19,763 nt of DNA, from positions 1-19,763 of the forward strand of contig CAKTQE010000043.1 in the NCBI GenBank assembly GCA_934593275.1. Reading direction: 5' to 3'. How positions within the stretch are numbered: the first letter of the stretch is position 1; each line of letters opens with the position of its first letter. Below are positions 12,825 to 19,763 of this stretch, one piece after another. Both the position numbers and the translations under genes were made by a program. This DNA is from an uncultured Oscillospiraceae bacterium (GTDB lineage: Bacteria; Bacillota; Clostridia; Oscillospirales; Oscillospiraceae). A model generated the notes under the pieces. It had not been told where the DNA came from, searched no databases, and saw only the letters and a program-made list of their open reading frames with translations.

Positions 12825-13840
12825 TACAGTGCTTCCCCCAGAATGGACTTGGTGGCGTAGGCATTGAGGGACATATCCGCCACATTCCCCGCCAGGTATT
12901 CATAGTAGGCCTGGGCACCGATCATGGCACCGTTATCACCGCAGAGTTTGAGAGGGGGCATATACACCTTTGCCCCCAGCTTTTCCGCAGCGGCCAGCAC
13001 ATCCCGGCGAATACGGGAATTGGCTGCCACACCACCGGCAATGGCGATTTTTTTACAGCCGGTCTGCCGGATGGCCAGTTCCACCCGGGGTACCAGGGTA
13101 TCCGATACCGCCGCAGAGAAGCTGGCGCATAGATCCGGAATGTTGAGTTCCTCCCCCACCTGCTGGGCATGGTGGATGAGATTCAGCGCAGCGGTTTTAA
13201 GACCGGAGAAGCTCATATTGTAGGGGTTCTCTCCGGGCTTGCTCCGGGGCAGGGTGTAGGTTTCCTCGTTGCCCCCCTGGGCCATCCGGTCCAGAGCCGC
13301 GCCGCCGGGATAGGGCATTCCCAGCACCCGGGCAACCTTATCAAAGCATTCTCCCGCCGCGTCATCCAGAGAGGTGCCTAAAATCTCCATTTTGGTATAG
13401 TCCGTTACATGGACCAGCATGGTATGACCACCGGACACCACCAGGCATAGAAACGGCGGCTTCAAATCCGGATAGGCAATGTAGTTGGCGGCAATGTGGC
13501 CCCGGATGTGGTGTACCGGGATGAGGGGTTTTCCCATCGCAAAAGCAGCCGCCTTGGCAAAATTTACCCCCACCAGCACCGCACCGATGAGTCCCGGGGC
13601 ATAGGTCACCGCCACTGCGTCAATTTCATTCCGGGTCAGGCCGGTATTGATGAGAGCCTGGTCTGCCAGACCATAAATGGCCTCAATATGCTTTCTGGAA
13701 GCGATTTCCGGCACCACGCCCCCATAGAGCCGATGCAGGTCCACCTGAGAGGCGATACAGTCCGTCAGCACCTCCCGTCCGTCCCGGACGATGGCCACAG
13801 CGGTTTCGTCACAGGAGGATTCCACCGACAAAATATTCAT
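12824..13840 (-). CDS. tsaD: tRNA N6-adenosine threonylcarbamoyltransferase TsaD
   Basis: This 338-residue ASKHA-fold protein transfers threonylcarbamoyl from its AMP adduct to A37 of ANN-decoding tRNAs (t6A), working with TsaB and TsaE. Signatures are MNILSVESSCDETA at the N-terminus, the iron/zinc pair H111 and H115 in HHIRGHIAANY, VSGGHT, SLDDAAGECFDKVARVLG, NPYNMSFSGLKTA and GGVAANSRIR. The frame runs upstream to 14155 inside rimI, but the ATG at 13840 gives the family start and length, has AGGAG before it, and overlaps the rimI stop by 4 bases (ATGA). The usual neighbours tsaE and tsaB are absent here. The gene before rimI is polA. Confidence 0.97.
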   Translation of the reverse strand: MNILSVESSCDETAVAIVRDGREVLTDCIASQVDLHRLYGGVVPEIASRKHIEAIYGLADQALINTGLTRNEIDAVAVTYAPGLIGAVLVGVNFAKAAAFAMGKPLIPVHHIRGHIAANYIAYPDLKPPFLCLVVSGGHTMLVHVTDYTKMEILGTSLDDAAGECFDKVARVLGMPYPGGAALDRMAQGGNEETYTLPRSKPGENPYNMSFSGLKTAALNLIHHAQQVGEELNIPDLCASFSAAVSDTLVPRVELAIRQTGCKKIAIAGGVAANSRIRRDVLAAAEKLGAKVYMPPLKLCGDNGAMIGAQAYYEYLAGNVADMSLNAYATKSILGEAL

Positions 13841-14280
13841 AAGCTCCACTCCTTTCGAAGGATCAGGGCATCTTCCCTGGGGGTGCGGTAATAGTTTTTC
13901 CGCCTCCCGATCTCGGAAAAGCCCAAGGACGCGTAAAGGCTTCTGGCCGGGGTGTTGGAGGCCCGGACTTCCAGGGTCAGGCAATGGCTTTCCCGGGCTT
14001 TCAGGTGTTCCACCAAAGCCTCGATCAGCATTTTGCCAACGCCCTGGCGGCGGTAGGCCCCGTCCACCGCCACGTTCATCATATCCGACTCCCCCAGCAC
14101 GGTCTGGGAGCCAACATAGCCCGCAAGCTTCTCTCCATCCATGGCAACCAGCCATAGAGACAGCGGGTTTTCCAGCTCCGAAGCCACGCTGTTTTCACTC
14201 CAAGGGTCTGCAAAGCAGCACTTTTCCAATGCGGCGACCTGGGACACCTGGGCGGCGGTCATTTGAAGAATCCTGATCAT
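13837..14280 (-). CDS. rimI: Ribosomal-protein-alanine N-acetyltransferase RimI
   Basis: This 147-residue GNAT enzyme is of the RimI type, which acetylates the N-terminal alanine of ribosomal protein S18. It shows CFADPWSE near the N-terminus, the acetyl-CoA motif YRRQGVGKMLIEAL (about 76-89), LEVRASNTPARSLY and the RimI-type C-terminal GRRKNYYRTPREDALIL. The ATG overlaps the polA stop and its own stop overlaps tsaD, each by 4 bases. Pairing with tsaD is the common bacterial arrangement, which supports RimI over a generic GNAT. Confidence 0.92.
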   Translation of the reverse strand: MIRILQMTAAQVSQVAALEKCCFADPWSENSVASELENPLSLWLVAMDGEKLAGYVGSQTVLGESDMMNVAVDGAYRRQGVGKMLIEALVEHLKARESHCLTLEVRASNTPARSLYASLGFSEIGRRKNYYRTPREDALILRKEWSL

Positions 14281-16805
14281 TTGGCATCAAACCAGCTCTT
14301 TCCGAACTTGGCCTCCGCCGTCAGGGGTACGTTCAGCTGGGCTACCCCCTCCATCTCCCGGCTGACCAGGGCCGCAACCTGGGCCGCCTGGTCCTCCGGA
14401 CACTCAACGATCAGTTCATCGTGAACCTGGAGGAGAAGCTTTGCTTCCGGGTAGTTGTCTTGCAGGGCCTGCTCCACCCGGATCATGGCAAGCTTGATGA
14501 GGTCCGCGGCAGTACCCTGAATGGGGGTGTTAAGGGCAATGCGCTCCGCACTCTGGCGCACATTAAAATTGGTGCTTTTCAGCTCCGGGATATACCGGCG
14601 GCGGCCATAGAGGGTCTGGGTGTAGCCCTTTTCCCGGGCATCCGCCACCACCTGCTTCATATAGTCCCGGACTCCATGGTAATGGGCCAGATAGCTGTCA
14701 ATATAATCCCGGGCCTCATACCGGCTGACACCGATGTCCTCAGCCAGAGAGAACTCCGAAATGCCGTAGACGATGCCAAAGTTCACGGCCTTAGCGTGCC
14801 GCCGCTGCAAGGGGGTCACCTGGTCGGCGGGGACCCCGAAGACCTGGCTGGCGGTAACGGTGTGGATGTCCTGGCCCTCGCAGAAAGCTTGCTGCATGGT
14901 CTTGTCGTCCGCAATGTGGGCCAGAACCCGCAGCTCGATTTGGCTGTAGTCCGCATCCACCAGCACACAGCCGGGACGGGGTACAAACATTTTGCGGATT
15001 TCCGCTCCCAAGTCGGTACGGACGGGAATATTCTGCAAATTGGGCTCTGTGGAAGACAGCCGCCCGGTGGCGGTGACCAGATTCTGAAACGTGGTGTGAA
15101 TGCGGCCATCGGCTGCAATGACTTTCATCAGACCATCGGCATAGGTACCCTTAAGCTTGGTCAGCATCCGGTAGTCCATAATGGCGGGAATAATGGGATG
15201 CTTGTCCTTAAGCTTTTCCAGCACATCCGCATTGGTGGAGTAGCCGGTTTTGGTTTTTTTGGAGGCCGGAAGTCCCAGCTTTTCAAAAAGCAGTACCCCC
15301 AGCTGTTTGGGAGACTGAATATTAAAGGGGCCGTCAGCAAAGCCATAGATCAGGCTCTCGCAGTCGGTAATTCTGGTTTCCAGCATTTTGCCAAACTGAC
15401 TAAGCTGGTGCCGGTCAATGGCAATGCCCCGGCATTCCATACGGTACAGCACCGTACACAGCGGCAGCTCGATTTGGCGGTACAGCTCCCCTTCCCCCTG
15501 CTTTTCCAGTTCTTCCTCCAAGGGCTTCCGCAGCTGCCAGATGCTTTCGGCACAGGCGGCAGCATCACCGTCTTCCACGGTCTTACCAAGGAAGGTGGTA
15601 GCAAGCTTGGAGACCGGATAATCCGACTGGGAGGGATTGAGGTCGTAGGCCGCCAGGGCCGTATCAAATTCCACCCTATCCCACTGCATTCCCGCCTCCT
15701 CCAAAAGGTGCATGGAGGCCCGGGCATCGTGCAAAATCACCTGTTCAAACTTGGGAAGGGTCTGCATTTGCAGTTCCATAGGAGTCAGACCACAAACGCC
15801 CTCTTCCCAGACAAGGCCCAGACTGCCATCCGGGGCAAAGTACAGGGCGCACAGGGGGAGCTTTTCCGGGATCCTCTCTACCCGGGGCAGAGAAACCACT
15901 TCCCGTTTTTCCGAAACCGCCGCCTCCGCGGCAGCACCCCGAAGACCGTAGCGGTCAATGAGCCGCACGAATTCCAGCTTTTGAAACAGGGCGTACAGCT
16001 CCGGGCGATTGTAGTCCCGGAGAATGGCATCCTGGGGGGCAAATTCAATGGGGGCCTCCGGGATGATGGTGGCCAGTTCATAGGAAAGATAGGCGTTCTC
16101 CCGGCCCGCTTCCAGCTTTTCCCGGAGCTTGGGGCGAATGGAGCTGTCCTCCAAATGGGCATAGACCCCGTCCAGGGTGCCGAATTTCAGCAGCAGATCT
16201 GTGGCGGTTTTCGGGCCAACCCCGGCAACGCCGGGGATATTGTCAGAGCTATCCCCCATCAATGCTTTCAAATCCACCATGCGCTTTGGCTCAAAACCGT
16301 ATTCCCCACGGAAAACCGCCTCGTCATACAGTGTGGCGGAGGTCTGACCAGGCTTGGAAATCACCAGCTTGACCTTCACATGGGAATCGATCAGCTGCAG
16401 GGAATCCCGGTCGCCGGTGACGATCACGCAATCCCAGTTTTCCTCGCCGCAGCGTTTGCCCACGGTGCCGATCACATCATCGGCCTCCCAGCCCTGGGCA
16501 GCGTAAATGGGAATATTCATGGCCGTCAGCACTTGCTTCATCAGCGGCATCTGCTGGTCCAGTTCCTCCGGCATCCCGTGGCGGTTGGCCTTATAGCCCT
16601 CGTAACGGGTATGGCGGAACGTGGGTCCATGGAGGTCAAAGGCCACGCAGACCGCGTCCGGCTTTTCCTCTTTCTCCATGCGCTCCAGAATGTTTAAGAA
16701 TCCATAGATGGCGTGGGTGTAAATTCCCTCCCGGGTGGTCAGGGGCTTTACCCCAAAATAGGCCCGGTTGATCACACTGTTGCCATCAAGAATCATCAGT
16801 TTCAT
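14277..16805 (-). CDS. polA: DNA polymerase I
   Basis: The 842-residue protein has an N-terminal 5' nuclease (FEN) domain (about 1-290, with LMILDGNSVINRAYF, VAFDLHGPTFRH and GDSSDNIPGVAGVGPKTA), a middle exonuclease-like domain (about 295-460) and a C-terminal polymerase domain. The polymerase motifs are A (VDADYSQIELRVLAH), B (RRHAKAVNFGIVYG) and C (QVHDELIVEC). The middle domain lacks the DTE, N and YxxxD residues of the proofreading site, so it is probably inactive, as in Bacillus Pol I. The enzyme processes Okazaki fragments and fills repair gaps. The ATG at 16805 overlaps the cysS stop by 4 bases and has GGAG 7-8 bases before it. A GTG 12 bases upstream is less likely. Confidence 0.97.
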   Translation of the reverse strand: MKLMILDGNSVINRAYFGVKPLTTREGIYTHAIYGFLNILERMEKEEKPDAVCVAFDLHGPTFRHTRYEGYKANRHGMPEELDQQMPLMKQVLTAMNIPIYAAQGWEADDVIGTVGKRCGEENWDCVIVTGDRDSLQLIDSHVKVKLVISKPGQTSATLYDEAVFRGEYGFEPKRMVDLKALMGDSSDNIPGVAGVGPKTATDLLLKFGTLDGVYAHLEDSSIRPKLREKLEAGRENAYLSYELATIIPEAPIEFAPQDAILRDYNRPELYALFQKLEFVRLIDRYGLRGAAAEAAVSEKREVVSLPRVERIPEKLPLCALYFAPDGSLGLVWEEGVCGLTPMELQMQTLPKFEQVILHDARASMHLLEEAGMQWDRVEFDTALAAYDLNPSQSDYPVSKLATTFLGKTVEDGDAAACAESIWQLRKPLEEELEKQGEGELYRQIELPLCTVLYRMECRGIAIDRHQLSQFGKMLETRITDCESLIYGFADGPFNIQSPKQLGVLLFEKLGLPASKKTKTGYSTNADVLEKLKDKHPIIPAIMDYRMLTKLKGTYADGLMKVIAADGRIHTTFQNLVTATGRLSSTEPNLQNIPVRTDLGAEIRKMFVPRPGCVLVDADYSQIELRVLAHIADDKTMQQAFCEGQDIHTVTASQVFGVPADQVTPLQRRHAKAVNFGIVYGISEFSLAEDIGVSRYEARDYIDSYLAHYHGVRDYMKQVVADAREKGYTQTLYGRRRYIPELKSTNFNVRQSAERIALNTPIQGTAADLIKLAMIRVEQALQDNYPEAKLLLQVHDELIVECPEDQAAQVAALVSREMEGVAQLNVPLTAEAKFGKSWFDAK

Positions 16806-18217
16806 ACTTTTCTCCACTTGGTCCCCTGGGGGGTATCAACGATTTCCACGCCCATGGCTTTCAGCTGGTCCCGGATGCGGTCCGCCTCGGCAAAGTTCCT
16901 GGCCTTTTTGGCCTCTGTCCGGGCCAGTACCAGGCCGTCAATTTCCGGGTCAGCATTGGCCTTTTCCTCCTGGGCCTGCTTTTCCCGCAGCGCGTTGGCC
17001 GCTTCCAGCAGGTTCAAAGACAGCACCTTGTCAAAGTCTCCCAGGGCATAAAGCTTGGTGGCATCGTTGGTCTTGGCTTTCAGGACATCATAAAGGGCGG
17101 TAATGGCCAGAGAGGTATTCAGGTCGCCGTTGAGCGCGCCGGTGAACTTCTCTTTCAGCTGCTCAAAGGCCGCCTGGTCCACAGTTCCCTCCGGATTCAA
17201 AGTGGCAATTTTGGCGATCAGCTTCTCATAGGCACCGGCTGCATTGTCCAGGTTCTCCCAGGAGAATACCAGGTTCCGGCGGTAATGGCTTTGCAGGCAG
17301 AAATACCGGTAGGCCATAGGGTCGTAGCCCTTGTCCTGCAGCAGAGAAACCGTCAGGAATTCGCCCTTGGATTTGCTCATTTTGCCGTTGTCTGTATTCA
17401 GGTGGTGTACATGGAACCAGTAATTGCACCAGGGGTGGCCCAGATAGCTTTCAGACTGGGCAATTTCGTTGGTGTGGTGGGGGAAAGCATTGTCAATGCC
17501 GCCGGCGTGAATATCCAGGTACTCTCCCAGATGCTTCATGGAAATGCAGGAGCATTCAATATGCCAGCCGGGATAGCCCACGCCCCAGGGAGAATCCCAC
17601 TTGAGGGCCTGGTCCTCAAACTTGGACTTGGTGAACCACAGCACAAAGTCGTTTTTATTGCGCTTATTGGTATCCTCCTCCACGCCCTCCCGGACGCCGA
17701 CTGCCAGATCTTCCTCGTCATGGTCATTAAAGACGTAGTATTTTTCCAGCTTGGAGGTATCAAAGTACACGTTGCCCCCTGCCAGGTAGGCATAGCCCTT
17801 GTCCAGGAGGGTGGTGATCATCTGAATATATTCCGGAATGCAGTTGGTGGCAGGCTCCACCGCGTCAGGCCGCTTGATGTTCAGCTTGTCGCAGTCGGAG
17901 AAGAACGCATCGGTATAGTATTTTGCCACTTCCATCACGGTCTTATGCTCCCGGGCAGCACCCTTGAGCATTTTGTCCTCACCGGTATCGGCATCAGAGG
18001 ACAGGTGGCCTACATCTGTAATGTTCATGACCCGCTTTACGGGGTAGCCCAGGTAGCGCAGGCTTTTTTCCAGCACATCCTCCATAATATAGGTCCGCAG
18101 ATTGCCGATATGGGCATAGTGATAGACCGTGGGGCCACAGGTGTACATTTTCACCAGCTGCGGGTCCCGGGGGGTGAACAGCTCCTTTTTATGGGAAAGG
18201 GAATTGTAAAGATACAT
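16802..18217 (-). CDS. cysS: Cysteinyl-tRNA synthetase
   Basis: This 471-residue class I synthetase charges tRNA-Cys. It has the signature AHIGN (35-39), KMSKS (279-283) and the zinc ligands C27, C222, H247 and E251 that select cysteine. KFEDQALKWDSPWG, GWHIECS and HAGGIDNAFPHHTNE are typical. The C-terminal anticodon region ends with the family's RDQLKAMGVEIVDTPQGTKW. The ATG at 18217 has AGGAGG 9 bases before it. It is the first gene of a run of overlapping genes (polA, rimI, tsaD, GNAT) and is preceded by a T-box leader that fits tRNA-Cys. Confidence 0.98.
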   Translation of the reverse strand: MYLYNSLSHKKELFTPRDPQLVKMYTCGPTVYHYAHIGNLRTYIMEDVLEKSLRYLGYPVKRVMNITDVGHLSSDADTGEDKMLKGAAREHKTVMEVAKYYTDAFFSDCDKLNIKRPDAVEPATNCIPEYIQMITTLLDKGYAYLAGGNVYFDTSKLEKYYVFNDHDEEDLAVGVREGVEEDTNKRNKNDFVLWFTKSKFEDQALKWDSPWGVGYPGWHIECSCISMKHLGEYLDIHAGGIDNAFPHHTNEIAQSESYLGHPWCNYWFHVHHLNTDNGKMSKSKGEFLTVSLLQDKGYDPMAYRYFCLQSHYRRNLVFSWENLDNAAGAYEKLIAKIATLNPEGTVDQAAFEQLKEKFTGALNGDLNTSLAITALYDVLKAKTNDATKLYALGDFDKVLSLNLLEAANALREKQAQEEKANADPEIDGLVLARTEAKKARNFAEADRIRDQLKAMGVEIVDTPQGTKWRKV

Positions 18218-18257
18218 GGTGTTTTTCCTCCTTGAATCAAATCAGTGCCGGGGCAAT

Positions 18258-18517
18258 AAAAAAACCTCTTATCCCCAGGGGCGCAACGCTTCTACCGGTT
18301 CGCAAGCCGCAGTTAAAAGGCTTTTGAACAGATGAAGCGAGCCGAGCCTAAGTACAAGAGGCGGTCATGCCGCGGTTCCACTCTCATTTGTCGCTTTTTA
18401 TGAACATGCCGCTCCCGGGCGCACCTTCCACCGTTTTTCCTGCCCCGGCTTGCAGCCATCGTCCGGGACTCTCTGAGAGGGCGCGCGGTGTACTCTTCCC
18501 GTTCCTAGCGGAATTCT
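18258..18517 (-). promoter_or_regulatory. T-box riboswitch, cysteine type, before cysS
   Basis: On the minus strand the T-box AGAGTGGAACCGCGG (18384-18370) is unmistakable. The UGGA in its bulge pairs with a UCCA tRNA end, as in tRNA-Cys (U73). Stem I elements upstream are AGTA (about 18493-18490), AGAGAG with GGCTGCAAGCC (apical part, about 18480-18446) and a 3' GAAGG-TGC-GCC segment whose TGC (18423-18421) is the likely specifier codon. CCTCTT (18363-18358) can pair with AAGAGG ahead of a run of seven T (18264-18258), forming a large branched terminator that competes with the antiterminator. Uncharged tRNA-Cys should therefore switch on cysS and all genes behind it. Confidence 0.92.
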
Positions 18518-18523
18518 TGAGAT

Positions 18524-18553
18524 ATTTTACCATCAAAGTAGGGGCTGTGTCAA
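18524..18553 (-). promoter_or_regulatory. Promoter of the T-box-cysS operon
   Basis: On the minus strand there is a perfect -35 box TTGACA (18553-18548), an 18-base spacer and a -10 box TAAAAT (18529-18524) with an extended TG. The start near 18517 gives a leader of about 300 bases, the right size for a T-box. Confidence 0.8.
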
Positions 18554-18585
18554 GCTTTTCAAGAAAAAATCCAGGGTTTTTAAAG

Positions 18586-18609
18586 CAAAGCACCTTTTGG
18601 GTCGCTTTG
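18586..18609. repeat. Short inverted repeat in the divergent intergenic region
   Basis: CAAAGC (18586-18591) and GCTTTG (18604-18609) flank ACC/GGT, giving a 9-bp stem with one bulged base. It lies between the cysS and lipoprotein promoters. There is no T-run. It could be an operator or a chance repeat. Confidence 0.25.
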
Positions 18610-18704
18610 TAGGAACAGCTGGGTTCTGGACGTATTTACAGGGAATCTATGGAAAGATTGCCCAAAAAATACAGGCTTTCCAATATTAAATAAATCTTAT
18701 CCTA

Positions 18705-18734
18705 TTGACAATGGCGGCATTGGCAAGGTATAAT
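18705..18734 (+). promoter_or_regulatory. Promoter of the SH3b lipoprotein gene
   Basis: Perfect TTGACA (18705-18710) and perfect TATAAT (18729-18734) with an 18-base spacer. The leader is about 28 bases and includes the GGGAGG ribosome binding site. It should be a strong constitutive promoter. Confidence 0.88.
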
Positions 18735-18768
18735 ACAGGTGAGAAAAACAAGAAAGGGAGGTAATAGA

Positions 18769-19763
18769 ATGATTTACCCCTTCAGCCAGACCAATTCTCG
18801 CAAAATGATGCGCATTATCAGTTGTACTGCCGCCGCATTTCTTTGTGCGACCATGTTTACCGGCTGCTTCAAAAAGGGCGACGACTCTTCGACTACGCCT
18901 TCTTCCGGCCCCAACCTGGTAGACACCACCCCCACAGATAGCCCCACCACAGACCCCACCGTCACCGAGACTACAGAGGCCACCACCCCCACTACGGAGG
19001 CCCCCAAGGTCAATGTGGCCGTGGTCAAGGAAAAGGTCAATGCCCTGTCTGCGCCCACTGTTGACGGCAACGTCCTTGCCACCCTCAATGCCGGTGACGA
19101 GGTATCGGTGAACCGTGTGGAGGAGAACGGTGGCATTCAGTGGGCCTACATTCCCCTTAAGGGTTGGGTCAATGTGGAAAGCCTGGATATGACCAATGTA
19201 ACCGTTTCCGGTGCTACCAGCACCCCCGCCGGTAGCAACACCTCCGGCGCACCTACCACCACCACCGCACCCGCCAGCACCACCGGCACCACCGGCTCCG
19301 GAAAAGTCGGCACCGTTACCGCCAGTGAACTGCTGATCCGTCAGTCCCCCAGCACCGCCGCTACCTCCGTTGGCAAGTACACCAAGGGTACCCAGGTCAC
19401 CATTCTGGAAAGCAGCAACGGCTGGGGCCGTACCGATAAGGGCTGGATCAACATGGGTTATGTCCGTATGAATGACGGTGGAAACACCACGACCACCAAC
19501 ACCAATACGAACACCACCACCAATACAAATACCAACACCGGCACCACGACCACCACCGGTGGGAAGAAGGGTGTTGTTACCGCCACCCAGCTGAACATCC
19601 GAGAAAGTGCCGCCACCACCGCAAACAGAGCCGGTTCCTACAACTACGGTGACCGGATCACCATTCTGGAAACCAACAACGGCTGGGGCCGCACCGATAA
19701 GGGCTGGGTCTCCATGGACTATGTTTACGTAGACGGCACCACCGGCAAGAACACCGCCAAGGG
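18769..19763 (+). CDS. SH3b-repeat lipoprotein with Thr-rich linkers (3' end outside window)
   Basis: 331 codons are visible and the frame is open to the window edge. The ATG at 18769 has GGGAGG 7 bases before it. A signal peptide (residues 1-32, with basic RKMMR and a hydrophobic stretch) ends in a lipobox-like FTGC, so C33 should be lipidated and the protein held on the outer face of the membrane. A Ser/Thr/Pro-rich stalk (about 38-80) leads to three SH3b-like domains (about 81-141, 180-236 and 269-326), joined by Thr/Asn/Gly-rich linkers. The second and third share NGWGRTDKGW. SH3b domains usually bind cell wall peptide or glycan. A catalytic domain such as NlpC/P60 or an amidase could follow beyond the edge; none is visible. 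Confidence 0.85.
   Translation, partial: MIYPFSQTNSRKMMRIISCTAAAFLCATMFTGCFKKGDDSSTTPSSGPNLVDTTPTDSPTTDPTVTETTEATTPTTEAPKVNVAVVKEKVNALSAPTVDGNVLATLNAGDEVSVNRVEENGGIQWAYIPLKGWVNVESLDMTNVTVSGATSTPAGSNTSGAPTTTTAPASTTGTTGSGKVGTVTASELLIRQSPSTAATSVGKYTKGTQVTILESSNGWGRTDKGWINMGYVRMNDGGNTTTTNTNTNTTTNTNTNTGTTTTTGGKKGVVTATQLNIRESAATTANRAGSYNYGDRITILETNNGWGRTDKGWVSMDYVYVDGTTGKNTAK

Noticed and set aside
14421..16697. 758-codon open frame on the plus strand opposite polA
   Set aside because: It lies wholly inside polA, which has every family motif. It is an antisense shadow caused by GC-rich third codon positions and has no recognisable domain.
17285..18235. 316-codon open frame opposite cysS
   Set aside because: It is antisense to cysS and runs into the T-box leader. 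No independent support.
18774..19136. 120-codon minus-strand frame opposite the lipoprotein
   Set aside because: It is antisense to the lipoprotein signal peptide and stalk and reflects their Thr/Pro-rich codons. No ribosome binding site.
19480..19560. CRISPR or tandem DNA array
   Set aside because: The repetition is a Thr/Asn codon linker inside a coding frame, without regular spacers.

Overview
The window (19,763 bases, GC-rich, with strong sigma-A type promoters, AGGAGG-like ribosome binding sites, a T-box leader and CCA-encoding tRNA) looks like a chromosome segment of a gut-type Clostridia, most likely Oscillospirales/Oscillospiraceae. This is inferred from gene content and style; no search was run. 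Most of it is conserved housekeeping sequence. The accessory-like or odd parts are a membrane-fused acyltransferase-like protein, an MBOAT/SGNH pair, and a tRNA-Ser-derived multi-hairpin element.

Layout. 1-66 (minus): first codons of a probable hflX, with its promoter. 183-515 (minus): rpmE (zinc-type ribosomal protein L31) with its own promoter and terminator. 553-1776 (minus): an M29 aminopeptidase. It is divergent from a plus-strand operon (1905-4991) of a homocysteine S-methyltransferase, a membrane protein with a C-terminal E2/CAT-like domain that lacks the catalytic His, and birA. The two promoters are back to back with only 6 bases between their -35 boxes. 4992-5338: intergenic DNA with REP-like hairpins and a bidirectional terminator. 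5339-7830 (minus): pepT and ackA. 7957-11601 (plus): tmcAL (acetate-dependent tRNA-Met acetylation), an MBOAT O-acyltransferase and an SGNH-like membrane-anchored partner, probably one transcript for surface polymer acylation. 11614-11859 (minus): a small membrane protein with a strong promoter. 11925-12228: a terminator, a tRNA-Ser-like four-hairpin element on the plus strand, and a genuine tRNA-Ser(GGA) on the minus strand, with a shared palindromic terminator between them. 12318-18217 (minus): a tightly overlapping operon cysS-polA-rimI-tsaD-GNAT behind a cysteine-type T-box leader. 18769 to the end (plus): an SH3b-repeat lipoprotein that runs off the window.

How it fits together. The cysS operon ties DNA repair synthesis (Pol I), ribosomal protein acetylation (RimI) and t6A tRNA modification (TsaD) to uncharged tRNA-Cys through one T-box. 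In the middle, acetate/acetyl chemistry clusters: AckA makes or uses acetate, TmcAL consumes acetate, and the MBOAT/SGNH pair probably transfers acyl groups outside the cell. The best candidates for something undescribed are the tRNA-Ser-like cloverleaf at 11982-12095, the membrane-anchored His-less E2-like protein at 2782-4200, and the structure-preserving hairpin repeats at 5054-5161.
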